Assembly: GCA_002964805.2 (NCBI GenBank)
Contig: PUDQ02000113.1
Location: 186,001 to 250,000, forward strand
Length of the DNA: 64,000 nt
Origin: Trametes villosa
Taxonomy: Eukaryota > Basidiomycota > Agaricomycetes > Polyporales > Polyporaceae
Direction of reading: 5' to 3'
Part shown: piece after piece, positions 51,341 to 63,000 of the stretch
How positions within the stretch are numbered: position 1 is the first letter of the stretch
Layout of the letters: every line of letters begins with the position of its first letter
The notes under the pieces: generated by a model
The model's database searches: none
Seen by the model: the letters and a program-made list of their open reading frames with translations, nothing else
What the model was told of the DNA's origin: nothing
Translations under genes and position numbers: made by a program

Positions 51341-52672
51341 GGTAGCTAGAGAGGCGGCAAAGAGCCAAGGGTGGACGTGGCGCAGGAAGAGAAAGGGAGG
51401 GGGCCGGGCGAGAGAGGCGAGGCGGGGAGGAGGAAGAGGGCGGGGAGGCTTTATACGCGCGAGGGCGCGAGAGGAGAACATGCAGGTGGCGGGGCTTACG
51501 AGAGGGAGGTGCGACAGGCCCCGCGTCTGTGGCTCTGGCTGCGCCCCTCTTTCGGGCGACCCTCGTCCTCAAATCATTCGCCACATCGCCCTCCGTCCCC
51601 TCCGGCCATCACCCGTGCATCACTCCCCTCGCCCGCATTCGACACCCGACGACGCTCATGACCCCCCGCACGTTCCTGTCGACACACGCTCTGCCCCGCG
51701 CGTTCCTGGCGGAACACATCCCGTACATCCAACCGCCGTATCAGACCACACCCACGCCCGCCGCCGTAAGCACAACACCCCCCGGAGCAGGTCGAGACCG
51801 CGCGCGAGGTCGCAGCCCAATTTAGCGGGCAACACATGTCTCGTAGCGATCGTCTCGCGTCCCCGGATGACCTCTACACGACCCCGCATCCGTCCCGGAC
51901 TTCCCTCGCGAACCGGATCGTCCTTCCGAAGGCGTGATTGAGAAGAGGGACCGCGATATCCCCCGCCCTTGCCAAGATGTCCCAAACGTCCCTCACACCG
52001 TCGACGAGACGCAGAAGGCGTGCAGAGCTGGGAAGCCGCCGGAGTCAAATGATCGTTCGTGAGTTTGCCTTTAGCCTTCTGACTAGCCTCTTTCCCTCAG
52101 GCGGTCCCTGTCCCCAGCTTTGGAAGCTCCGGTGCCGCCCCAGGTCGGTTCTCGCCGTACGTGGGGGTGATAGCCGTTCAATTCCAGCCGCAAGACTGTC
52201 CAGATGCACCGTCCGGCCCTCCCACAGCGGACACAGCGGAGGTCAGACGACAGTGCTTGCGCGACAACCGGCACTCTTCCAAGGCGCGCTCGGTTCTTGT
52301 CTCGACAGTGCGGGGCGCGCACACTAGAACCGCCGACGTCGCGTGCACCGTGCAGGGCGTTTGTGGGCTTCGGAGACCCGCTCGTGTCCGAGTAGAAGTT
52401 TGAAGGAGGCAGGATGATCCGCGGGGGGCAGTCCTTCGGGCACCCCGGCGGCCCTCCTATGCAGCTGTGGTAGTGACCAGTACGTCCGTGCATAAACCTT
52501 GTTATACCCGCAATACAGTACTATGGCATACACGCCCGCCGTGCCTACCGTAAACTGCTCAAGCTGCCCGAGAGTAGCCGTACTGTGAGTATGTACACCG
52601 GGCCGTAGTAGCGGACTAATGACGTCGAGGACGCCCGCGGAGTCGAGCTCGTCGACTCACTCCTCTTCCGCC
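51341..52672. other. 1.3 kb intergenic region with a weak small reading frame
   Basis: Divergent promoters of GDPD 2 and the molybdenum cofactor gene. At 51659 an ATG opens TPRTFLSTHALPRAFLAEHI, and at about 51791-51938 a frame reads VETAREVAAQFSGQHM, RSDRLASPDDLYTTPHPSRT and ends VLPKA. They look coding and could be two exons of a short plus-strand gene, but no in-phase intron of normal length joins them, so I do not call it. Confidence 0.35.
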
Positions 52673-55144
52673 ATGTCCGGTGCACGAGTAGCGATCCTAA
52701 CAGGTTTGTCCGATACACCAGCCCAGCACACATGGTTCAACGGGTTGAGCTAATTGTATGCGTGAACCTCAGTGAGCGACACCGCCGCGGTGGACGCGTC
52801 CGCGGACCGCTCGGGGCCCACCATCCAGAGCATCCTCACGCAGAACGGGTTCGTCTGCACGCACCTCGTCATCGTCCCCGACGACGAGATCCGCATCCAG
52901 GCCGTCGTCCTCGGCTGGTGCGATCAGGACGATATCGACTGGATCGTCACCACCGGCGGCACCGGCTTCGGCGTGCGCGACAAGACGCCAGAGGTGCGCC
53001 CACCCCCGCACTGTAACACGTCGCGGTATCTCCGTACTAAATGCGTATACCCACTGTAAACGCGTGCGCCTCACGTCGGGCATACGAATTACGATCCGCC
53101 CGTGCGATCACTGCGATGTCCCCGCTCCCGTGCGCGCCGCCAGGCAATCAAGCCGCTGCTCGAGCGCGAAGCCCCGGGGCTCGTGCACCTCCTGCTCGCG
53201 TCCTCGCTCCAGGCGACGCCGCTCGCCGCGCTCTCGCGCCCCGTCGCGGGCACGATCCGCCGCACGCTCGTCGTCACGCTCCCGGGGAGCGTCAAGGCCG
53301 TGCAGGAGAACCTCGCCGCGCTCCTGAACGCGGGCGTCGTCGGCCACGCGCTCGAGCTCGTCGCAGGCGGCTCGGGGCGCGCCGTGCATGCGGCGCTTGC
53401 TGCGGAGGGCGTGCGGATCCCTGTGCCGTCGGTCGGGGAGGGGTCAGTGAGCGGGGCGAGTGGGAGCTCTGTGGGGATGGGGTCGGGGGCACACCACCAT
53501 CACCACCACGAGCATGGGCATGGGCATGACCATGCGCCGCCTAAGCCCAGGAGCGTGTTGTCGCAAGACCCGTCTCTGCCAGGTAGGAGGACAATACCTT
53601 CAAGATTTACTCGGAGCGCGGTCAGCTGATGATACGGCCTTTGTGCAGTCCACGCACGCCAGCGGGAGTCGCCTTATCCCCTTGTCTCCGTCGCGGATGC
53701 GTACCTGACGATTCTTCGAGAGATTCAGCCATTGCCTGTCTATGAGGAGGCGGTAAGTACACTCATATATACGCAGTATCGAGTGGTGCTGACCCATTCT
53801 CATCCAGGTAAAACCGAACCTGCGGGGCCATGTGGTAGCGGAGGACGTCCTCGCACCTCAGAATGTGCCCTCCACATACAGCACGAACGTTGACGGCTAT
53901 GCTCTACGGTGTACGCCTCTCGCCCTCTGTACACATCCTCGCAGCTCGGAGCTCACATTTGCACTGCAGCGACCGACCCTCCAGGCATCTACACCGTCCT
54001 CGACCACCGCACGCACGCACTCAACACCCCGCTCCCCCCGGGCGCTGTCTTCCGCGTAAACACCGGCGGGCCGCTGCCCGCCGGCGCAGACGCAGTCATC
54101 ATGGTCGAGGACACGCGCCTGCACCGCACGCAGCGCACGCCCGCGGGCGAGGAGTTCGAGGAGGCTGAGATCGAGACGCTCGCGCAGGTCCCGCGCGGCG
54201 AGAACGTGCGTGCACCCGGCTCGGACGTGCGCCGCGGCGAGCTCGTGCTCGAGCGCGGGACGGTCGTGAGCGCCGCGGGCGGGGAGATCGGCACGCTCGC
54301 CTTTGTCGGGCGGACGAGGGTGCAGGTCGTTCGACGGCCAGTCGTGGCGCTGTTGAGCACGGGCAATGAGTTGCTGGATGTGCAGGCGCCGGCGCCATTC
54401 CCGAGTAATGGGTGGGGTGGCATTTGGGACACGAACCGGCCGTCGCTGCAGGCAGCCATCGAGGGCCTGGGGTACGAGGTCATTGACCTGGGCATCGTCC
54501 CAGACAGGTACGTACTGTTGGCCGCTTTCATTCCTCTGGACATCGCTCACCGCATCCGCAGCCTCGACGCGCACGTTGCGACGCTCCGACGTGGCCTCGA
54601 GTCCGCCGATATGGTCCTCACGACGGGTGGGACGTCGATGGGTGTCGGCGACCTGCTCAAGCCCGTCATCGAGCGCCACCTCGGCGGGACGGTGCACTTC
54701 GGGCGGGTCAGGGTGAAGCCCGGCAAGCCGACGACGTTCGCGACGGTGCCGACGCCAGGCGGGCGCAGTGCGCAAGTCCCGCTGTTCGCGCTGCCCGGAA
54801 ACCCCGCGAGCGCACTGGTGATGTTCCACGTCTTCGTCGTCCCCGCACTGCGCAGGCTTGGGGGGTGGCCTGAGGCGCGGTGCAGGTTGCCGAGCGTGCG
54901 GGTGCAGATCCAGGAGAGTATGCGGCTCGACCCTCGCCCCGAGTACCACCGCGCTGTCATCAGGGCTGCTCCAGCCGGCTTCAAGGCGTACAGCACGGGC
55001 GGACAGCGGTCCAGCAGAGTTGCGAGCCTGAAAGGCGCGAACGGGCTGATCGCGCTGCCTGCTAGAGGGGAGACGGGGCCGAGCAAGCTGGAGATCGGCG
55101 ACTTCGTGGAGGCGATCATGATAGGAGAGGTCCAGATGGAGTAG
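52673..55144 (+). CDS. cnxE: Molybdenum cofactor biosynthesis protein, gephyrin-type (MogA-MoeA fusion)
   Basis: Adenylylates molybdopterin (G domain) and inserts molybdate (E domain). Exon 1 is MSGARVAILT at 52673, joined in phase to VSDTAAVDASADRSGPTIQS. The G domain shows IVTTGGTGFGVRDKTPE and AIKPLLEREAPGLVHLL. A linker with HHHHHHEHGHGHDHAPP at about 53493-53545 follows. The E domain starts LVSVADAYLTILREIQPLPV, then NLRGHVVAEDVLAPQNVPST, YSTNVDGYAL, FRVNTGGPLPAGADAVIMVE, ALLSTGNELL, WDTNRPSLQAAIEGLGYEV, MVLTTGGTSMGVGDLLKPVI, RVKPGKPTTF and ALPGNPASALVMFHVFVVPA, ending IMIGEVQME. Both catalytic GGT loops are intact. The G-then-E order is that of gephyrin and fungal cnxE, the reverse of plant Cnx1. 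About 700 residues. Confidence 0.93.
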
Positions 55145-55271
55145 GCAGTCCATGACAGGAAAAAGAAAGGCTAGCAGTACACTACCGTGTTGTACAACAT
55201 GAAGGGTCGTTAGGTCGGAGGTATCAATGTATGCTCATTTCCGCATCGCAGTCAGTTCCTGCGATGAGTCG

Positions 55272-56013
55272 TTAGTCGGCAGTTTTAATGTCCAGGGGAG
55301 TGGTGATTACCATAGCGTCGACTTCGGCCTGCAGAGCAGCCAGTTCATCCTCGAGCTTCTGGCGCTGTCTGGAGAGCATCTGCATCCGCCGCACGTCAAG
55401 CTTGTTCATGCCGGTGGTGTTCGTCGCTGCCCTCGACGACGGGCGAGTCTGAGATGCTTCCACCTGTGCGGGTCTTGAGCAACTAAACTTCTAGATTGAC
55501 TAGGATCACCAACCTTGGCCTGCAGCATACTCTCTCGCTTTAGCAAGACCTGCAGGCCCTTGTCGGCACGAGAGAGGAGTTCAAAGATCTGAGGCTCAAT
55601 CTCATCGGTCAGATCCGCCTTGTATCTGCGCACGGTACTCTCGTCGACGAGCAGGAATACCTGGTGTTCACAGATTGTTAGCGCGATATCAAACTGGGGT
55701 ACATGTATGGCTTACCCGCTCGCTATCCAAGACCTTGCTGATGCGCGGTAGGTCGTACGTTCCCTGTCTAATCAGTTCCTGTGCAGAGTGTGCCTACGTG
55801 ATGTTAGTGAATGCCAACATTGGACCAATTGGAAGTATGGCGCACCTCCTCGCAGCAGTCTTCCATAGCAAGCACGCATTCCTGGAGGTAAGGACTGCAT
55901 GTCACATTCGTGTCCACTGTCCGGTACAGTTCGGGATTGCCGGGGAAGATAGAGTCTCTGGGCCCGAGGCGAGGGTGGACAGAGAGACGCGACACCCGAT
56001 GGCTCTTCTCCAT
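55272..56013 (-). CDS. SPC19: DASH/Dam1 kinetochore complex subunit SPC19
   Basis: Component of the microtubule-encircling DASH complex. The start MEKSHRVSRLSVHPRLGPRD at 56013 leads directly to the SPC19 signature SIFPGNPELYRTVDTN, with LQECVLAMEDCCEE. The next exons encode AHSAQELIRQGTYDLPRISK, VFLLVDESTVRRYKADLTDE, IEPQIFELLSRADKGLQVLL and KRESMLQAK. The last exon has NKLDVRRMQMLSRQRQKLED and ends TPLDIKTAD. Three introns of 50-60 bases; about 195 residues, slightly above the fungal average. A TATATA-type box lies at about 56133-56139, 120 bases upstream of the start. Confidence 0.9.
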
Positions 56014-56759
56014 CCTGGAGCTCGTTGTGGCGTTGAGTACAAGCGCGAACAGGCGCTTCCGACGCGTCTGTGGCTGCACACGCGCCGAACAAGCAAAGCC
56101 ACACACCTATTCAAGCTCCGACCCATCTGCGGTATATAACCGCGAAATTTCCATCGCGTCTCGCCAGTGTCCGTTCCAACCTCCGAAGCGTCAGCCAGCG
56201 CACCCACGGGTGCGCGTCGGTCCAGACGTTCACTCGTCTGTTGACGTTGTTCACAGTTGGAGGAGCGAGGCGTCCCTCGGGGCGCTCACAAGAGCGAGCG
56301 GCGCCGCCCTGCTCCCCCTCGCCACGGCTGAGTCCGCCACCCTCGCGGGCGGTGTCGACTCGTCGGAGGGGTCGATGTTGGGCGGTGTCGCGGCGTTATA
56401 TTCCTTAACTTTCCGTACCCCCTTGTCTTCGGGCAGGGTGTCACTATGTGGCTTGGACGGTTAGGTGAAACCATAACGCAGACAGACTTTCCGTAGCACC
56501 TCTACGTCTGACTTCGTACTGCACATCAATAAATTGCTTCCATCCCACCGCAACGCGAATGATCCACAACAATATCGTCCAGCTTCCAAAGAGTGCCATT
56601 GTGAGTCTGACATGTTGTCCAGTACACACAAGCGTCGAACATCTCGCAGGTAAGCACCTGTCGAAAATCGAAGGGTATTCTCCGGCTCACCAGTTCACGC
56701 CGCACGCACGCACGATCTCAAAACCCATATGTAACACGAAAGCCAATAAACTACACCAT
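56014..56759. promoter_or_regulatory. Upstream region of SPC19 and 3' region of KEX1
   Basis: About 745 bases. Contains a TATATA box at 56133-56139 and a 50-codon minus frame (MALFGSWTILLWIIRV at about 56600) that is hydrophobic but has no known match; probably KEX1 3' sequence. Confidence 0.4.
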
Positions 56760-59253
56760 CTACGCCTTCCTCGGACTCCGCTCGTCCTCATCGTCGCTCG
56801 TGTTCCCCACGTCGAAGATTGCCTCCTCCTCCTGCAGCGTCCCCGCGCGCTCCTTGCCCTTCCGCGAGCGGAACGTGCCTTCCCCGTCGTCGTCCCCGTC
56901 CCGATCGTGGCCGCGGCCGATGGACGAGTTCAACGGGATGCTCTCTTCGTGCGTCGGGAGCGCGAGCCCACGCTGGCGGTTCCGCCGCGAGCGCCACCAC
57001 AGGAAGCCGCCGACAACCACCGCAATCAGCACCAGTACCAGCGCCGCTGATCCCGCATTGTAGTACGCTGTTTCGAATCGCATGCCCGTCAGTCAACCTA
57101 GGCTCCTTGCACGAGCACCAAGGGGTGGAGGGGTAAATGGAAAGAGCAACACACCTTCCCACATAGCCTTGTCCTGCTCGGGACTCTTGCTAGGGCCAGG
57201 CGTCGGCGTCGGAATATCATCCAGGATAGCAGGGAGCGGCTTCGCGTCGTCGCCAACCGCGCTCGGGATGCGCGCGGAGCCGTCCGTGATCGCGGTGAAG
57301 TTCACGCCCATGAAGCGCAGCATCATGTCGTGTGTGATGTGCGGGACGTCGAACCCGACCATGTGCGACGCGTTGAAGATCTAGGTCCCGCGCATGTCAG
57401 CATAGAGTAGGTAGGGAATGTGAGGGCGGACGAACCTTGACGTAGGTGAGGTTGCGTGAGCCGACCCACGTCCCTGCTGGGTTCCCGTCGACAGTCCACG
57501 ACTGCGTCTGCACCTTCTACACTCGCCCAAAACGTCAGCTCCTCCACCCCATTTATCAACGCGACAGTCGGGATCTCACCCCAAGGCCAGTCTCCCCATT
57601 CCAGCTCATCGCCTGGATCATGCTCTCGATGCCGACATAGTTGCAGATCATGTCCTGGTCGCCGACGAAGAGCATGACCGGGATGCGCTCGAGCACGCGC
57701 GGGAGCACGGTGATCGACGAGTTCGACTTCCGCGTCGAGAACTCGGAGTGCACGCGGCTCTTGCACTCCACCCACGTCCCCGGCACGTTCGACGCGTGGA
57801 TCGCGGACACTACGTCTCTCCTCTGCAGGCGAGGTCAGCATGAAAAATGGACGGAAGGGGAATGCGGGAGGGCGTACGGCGAGGTACTTGTAGACGTCCT
57901 CTAGGTCCGGGGGCCAGTTCATCCCGCACTGGGGCTGGTCGTCTTCCAGGCGCACGTCGTAGATGTTGAGACACTTTGCCTTCCCATCGACGCTAGAGGG
58001 GGCGGTCAGCTTCGTACCGTTCGGTAACGGTACTACATTGGACATACTCATGGTTCTTGCCCGCAATGACCGTCATCATCACATTCTCGCAAATATCGAC
58101 GTGCACAGGCTCCACATCGGTGTATTTCGCGAGTTCCGCCATACAGCGGTCCGTGATGTCTTTGCCGCTTTTGTACACCTGCGCCACAACGGGAAGTCAT
58201 TTGGCCTGAAATAGCTGCGGTAGCAACCAACTCACGTCCGACGTAGGTTCAACGATCCCATGTTTCACGGCGTAGTCCAAGTATGATGGATACTGTCTCC
58301 GTGCGTCTGTCCACCCGTTCCCAATTGCGACGCCTTTCAGCGGCATCTTCAGCTTGGAATTGAGGATTGCATCCGCAAAATACGGGATATATTGCCCCGC
58401 GTAGCTCTCGCCCGCGATGTACGCCTGTTTGACGCTCAGTGTTATTCTTAGCTGTAACTGAGACGGACATGCCACTCACGTCGACGTCTTGGTACTCGGG
58501 GAACACCCGGTAGAAGTTGCGCAGGAACTCTACGAAATGCGCGGACGCCTGTGGTAGTCATTACACGGCGCGGTTTCATACTGAAATGCACGACCTACCT
58601 CAGGGAGTTCGTGGTCGTATTTATTTGACGGCGCATAAGAGAAGCCAGTCCCGGCGGGTTGGTCAACTACAATGCACCTGCGTCAGCTATTGAGGAGATT
58701 TGATTGCACAGTCGAGCACTTACTGAAGACCACGGTCGCGTACTCTTCCCAGCCACCCTCCACCGTCTTAAGCCCGCCCTTCCCATCCATTCGCCACGGG
58801 CCTACCTCCATCATAAGCCCGTCAAACGACGAGCATCCTGGACCACCCTAAGCATGCGCACTTCAGTATATAGTCGTACAGTGTGAGCCCGGGCACTCAC
58901 GTTCAGCCAGAAGATGATGCGCTCCTTGTCTGCTGTGCGGCGCGCCTTCACAAGGTAGAAATATAGATGCGCGGTCACGTCTGTCGGCTCCGCCGTGCCC
59001 GCATCTGGGTCCGACGACAGGTGGCCCGCGTACATGCGCAGCGGCCTGCTCTCATCTTGGTGGAGGTCCGGGAGGTGGGAGACGTAGAAAGAAGCGGCGG
59101 AGGGTACTGCGCACGCGCTGTGAGTTCAGTAATCGGGGGCGCAACTCAATAGATGATGTACGAACCATCTGCGGGTGCTGCAAACCCAGAATGGAAGCAG
59201 AGTAGCGGTGCGAGGAGGAGCGCGAAGAGGTGTGCGGGGAAGAAGGCGCGCAT
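56760..59253 (-). CDS. KEX1: Pheromone-processing carboxypeptidase KEX1 (serine carboxypeptidase S10)
   Basis: Golgi type I membrane protease that trims C-terminal Lys/Arg after Kex2 cleavage. The start [20 protein letters not shown] at 59253 is a signal peptide. Catalytic triad: Ser in [15 protein letters not shown], Asp in [20 protein letters not shown], His in [14 protein letters not shown]. Substrate site: [16 protein letters not shown] and [14 protein letters not shown]. Also [13 protein letters not shown] and [17 protein letters not shown]. After an acid-Pro linker ([18 protein letters not shown]) a membrane helix [17 protein letters not shown] is followed by a cytosolic tail with [20 protein letters not shown] and ending SPRKA. 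About 12 exons, around 640 residues. All three catalytic residues present. Confidence 0.93.
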
Positions 59254-60023
59254 GGCTGCACAGTACGTGGACCTCCGCGGAGGCAACCAGGCCGGAATGG
59301 GCACCAGGGGCGACCGCTGCTGCCGGTCACAAGCTAGGGCGCAGTGTAGGCCTCGATTAGATGGTCGAGCGAAAGTCCGAGGGTATCTGAGGCAGAGAGG
59401 ATGAAAGGAGGCGTAGAGTACTGAAAGTTCAAGACACCCTGGCTGGCCGCCGCGGACACGCTCATCACATCCGCGCGTCTTGCGAGTTCTCCACGACTAT
59501 GTCCTTTCCGGGGCATACATGTGCAAAATCCCGGTTTCCTACCATCGGCCCGACGTCCGCGACGCTGCGCACAGTCGCGAAGCCGCTCTGAACGACGACC
59601 TTCCCGCCTTCCTCGACGTCCGCGCCTAGATGTACGACCCCGCGAGCACCGCGCGCGCCCTGTCAGACCCGCGCGGACAGCATCAGGGCGCGCCCGCCGC
59701 AATCAGGAGAAACATAATTACGGACAATACTCTGGATCAGGCACGCTTATCTCCTGTTCACACCGCGCGATGGCGTGCACCTGCCACCAAGCCACGATTG
59801 CAGCCGCGCTCCCCGGAGCATAGAGTTCGCTCGCTGAGCGACCTCCATCTTGTCCTGCGCCAGCACCTCTCCTCCACGATCTACGCCTTCGCCACCTGTA
59901 GCGGCTGAGAAGCTGACCGAAAGTGCGCGACGTGCGACAGACTATCGCCCCTCTCTAGCAGCCGCACAGACATAACCGTCTGAGGTCGACATCGCACACG
60001 ACCTACCGCAACGCTCGACGACG
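59254..60023. other. 770-base intergenic region, divergent promoters
   Basis: Between head-to-head KEX1 and the thioredoxin-like gene. GC-rich from 59520 to 59700 with open frames on both strands; none has consistent splice sites or recognised motif. Confidence 0.4.
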
Positions 60024-61279
60024 ATGAGGTTCACCCCAGTCCTACTCCCCCTCCTGTGCGCCGCGTCCGCGAGCGCACAGTACTTCTCCGCCGGCTGGGT
60101 GCCCGGACAGCAGCAGCCTCCACCCGCGGAAACCCCCAGCTCCGCCGCCGCCCCTCCCCCGGCACAAACCTTCGACCGCGCGGCCCCCGCCGCCTCATCC
60201 TCCGCGCCAGCTGCACCAGCAAGCGGCGGCGTGGGCGGCCTGCTCGGCGGTATCACGTCGCTGCTCGACCTGAACCGGATCCTGACCGCGGGGCCCGTCG
60301 CGTCGCTCTTCGCGAAGGCGGGCGTGAACATCTCCGAGGCGGTGGCGCGGGGGGCGGAGTCGCCGTGGGACGCGCGCGTGCCGCTGCTCACGGACGAGAA
60401 CTTCGAGGAGGTCGTCGTGCGTGAGGAGCTCTCGCCCGAGGAGGAGAAGGAGCGGGTCTGGTTTGTTATCATGTGCGCTGGGGTTTGCCTTCTTGTATTT
60501 GATGCATTCACTGACTGGGGCACAATAGATCGGTGACGGCGGGGCAGAACAACGCGATCTCGAAGTTCGTCGACGAGAGCTTCGACGAGGCGTACAACCA
60601 GACCGTCATCGCGGGCGACCTCCCGCACGTCCGCTGGGGCCGCATCGACTACATCAACGTCACCTACCTCACGACGAAATGGTCTATCTGGTCGTATGTC
60701 GCCTCCCATCCCTCCCCGCTCATCCATGTAGATCTAATACCCGTTTGTAGAGGACCGTACTTGGTGATCATCACGGACAGGGGCCGCACGCTGCGCTTCT
60801 ACAAGGCGGACCGCGTGCGCGTCACGCCCGAGCTCCTGCGCGAGCTCCTCGTAGAGGAGCACTGGCGTAACACTCAGCCCTGGTCGACGAACTTCGCGCC
60901 CGGCGGAAAGCGGTACGTCCCGTCCCACCCTTCTACCCCCCGCCCGTTGTGCGGCTGCTGAACACACTTGCGTGTGGACAGGGAATGGATCCTCCACTAC
61001 TACGCGTTCGGACTCATGCACGTCTTCAACTTCATCAACCGCTTCCCGCGCTGGATACTCATGATCGCGTCTGGCATGATCGCGAGCCTCGTCATGCGCC
61101 TGCTGCACCGCAACCCCTCCACGCCCGCCGCACAGCCCGCAGAACAAGTCGTGGCCGCGCCTGCCGGGAGCGAGAAGATAGCGGAGACGAGCACGGCGGT
61201 GTCGACGGCCACTGCGAGTCCGAGCAAGAGCGCGACCTCGAGAGGGAGCGGGTCGTCTCGCAAGAAGGGGAAGAAGTAA
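60024..61279 (+). CDS. Thioredoxin-like single-pass membrane protein of the secretory pathway, no CXXC
   Basis: The start MRFTPVLLPLLCAASASAQY is a classic signal peptide with likely cleavage after SASA. A Pro/Ala/Ser linker leads to ITSLLDLNRILTAGPVASLF. A thioredoxin-fold-like domain follows: PLLTDENFEEVVVREELSPE, ERVWFVI, ISKFVDESFDEAYNQTVIAG, HVRWGRIDYINVTYLTTKWS, PYLVIITDRGRTLRFYKADR and LRELLVEEHWRNT. No Cys pair follows the first strand, so redox activity is not expected. Then WILHYYAFGLMHVFNFINRF, the membrane segment WILMIASGMIASLVMRLLH and a Lys-rich end GSGSSRKKGKK, like an ER retention tail. Introns near 60476, 60692 and 60914. About 345 residues. Fold assignment is by pattern, function unknown. 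Confidence 0.6.
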
Positions 61280-61506
61280 ACGGGTGGATAGGTGTGGCGG
61301 TGGAGCTCCTGTACCGTAACGATCTATATGTTGTTGCTTACCTGTGCGCACGTAGTGTTGTAGTGTTCTTACCGCTAATGTCCAGGATTATCTATGCTGC
61401 GTCAGCGGTGGGATGAGGTCAAAGGTCCGTAGAGTGGTGAATATGGTATGGGATATCATACAATGCGTATGGTAGCCAGTAGGAGGGTCTATGATGGGTG
61501 AGATTC

Positions 61507-62575
61507 TAAGTCTCCGTGTAGGGGTAGCCGAAGGGCGGCTGGTCCTTGCGGCGCCAGAGCTTCTTCCTGCAGCGGAGGATGTAAGCCATTGATCAAAAGG
61601 ACATGTGTGAAGACGCACTTTTTCTTCGTCCGAGTGTCCTCGACGAAGACCTCCACACAATACTTCGACTTAAACTCGCGGATGAAACGGGGGTCCCAGA
61701 GTTCGCTCGCGATGCCGAGGTCTTTGCAGCAGCGCATAAGCGCGTTGCTCTTGCACGCCTCTGTCGCAGTTGGAATGCCGTTCGGGTCGAAGTATTCCTG
61801 CTCCCCGCGGGCAATCCCGACCAACCTGCGCATCCACGCTGAGTGTGAGCAGCGGGAAGAATTGACCCCCTGATATAAGACGCACCGGCCCAAGCAAACA
61901 AGAGCATATTCTCTGCTCACGACCTTTGGCCCAACGTTCGTCTCGCTTCTAGGTGCGAGACCCCACCCGCCGGGCCCGAAGGCCTTGTTCAGTATACGGC
62001 GGTACTTGATTTCGGGCAGGTATATGAGGCCGTCTGCACGCCTGTCAGCGAACCCTTCTAGAGTGAGAGCATAGACAAGGCCATTGCGTACCTGGCTTCA
62101 TCTCGACGTCCAGCGGGTCTATAGGTGCCATGAGCACGTCCGCAACCTCCTTCGGGAACGGCACCGTCGACAGCCCGAAATAGCTCCTTGACCAGTCCGG
62201 GTGCGAGGGGTCTTTCGGGGAGCCCCCGATAGCATTGCTGTCGGAGAACTGCACAGGAACCGGTACGCTTTCTGGTGCAGGCGTAGCAGAGGGCCGCAAT
62301 GCGGAGGAAGAGGGCACGATCTCCGCGGGCAGGGCATACGCCTCTGGGGGGACGTCGATCTCATCCGCGGTGTTGGGGAGCGTCTCGATGATAGACGGGT
62401 TACCGCGCCCAGGCGGGTTGGTGCTCGCTTTCGCGGCAGGTGTCGTAGTGGTGGGCGTTTTCCTGACTACCGTGCGCCGCTGGCTGTATGAAGAGGGCGC
62501 GGTGGCATAGGCCCTCACTGAGGCCACCGAGAGACGCGAGTTGGTGGAGAGTCGGCTGAGCATTCTGCTGGCCAT
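61507..62575 (-). CDS. MGM101: Mitochondrial genome maintenance protein MGM101
   Basis: Rad52-like single-strand annealing protein that protects mitochondrial DNA. The start [20 protein letters not shown] at 62575 is a presequence ([20 protein letters not shown]). A Thr/Pro-rich spacer follows. The conserved core begins [20 protein letters not shown], then [93 protein letters not shown] and [20 protein letters not shown]. The end is [18 protein letters not shown]. This core is among the best conserved sequences in the window. Three introns; about 290 residues, near the yeast length of 269. Confidence 0.96.
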
Positions 62576-63000
62576 CGTGAGCGTCGAGCGAGAGGAGAGG
62601 GAGCTGTCTGCTCGCTGCGCCTCTTCGCGGGAAAACGCCTGAGGCGCCGCCAAAACGCGTGACTGTCGCGACGCATAACTCTTCCAGCGTCACGCTCCTT
62701 GCCCTCAGCCACCACCGTCCCGCGGCACAGCGAGCGCGAAGCTAGTAACCTCTAGGCCATCAATAGGTACCTCACAGGCTCATCGATACTCCATCACTAT
62801 ATCTAACGAGTACTCCAGCTTGATTTGGTGCGAGAGAACCTGTACGCAACGCGCTATTATATGGTACTCCAGATACCTTAATCGCGCATTTAGTACAGGC
62901 CCATCGGTACTTAGGTACGTTCTAGGTTTGTTGTGGCCACGCGATGGGTGAAATGTGTAGGTACTCAATTCCTCTAAACCACAGTGACCTATCTACACGA
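62576..63000. promoter_or_regulatory. Divergent promoter region between MGM101 and the last gene
   Basis: About 425 bases, AT-rich from 62760 to 63000. An upstream ATG at 62653 would extend MGM101 by 26 residues that do not look like a presequence. Confidence 0.4.

Noticed and set aside
56444..56629. Hydrophobic 50-60 residue minus frame (MALFGSWTILLWIIRV)
   Set aside because: Could be a tiny membrane protein, but I recognise no family and it lies where the KEX1 3' untranslated region is expected.
59334..59702. Minus-strand piece reading VVHLGADVEEGGKVVVQSGF and ATVRSVADVGPM
   Set aside because: It looks coding for about 40 residues, but stops flank it, no plausible splice partners were found and I recognise no family.
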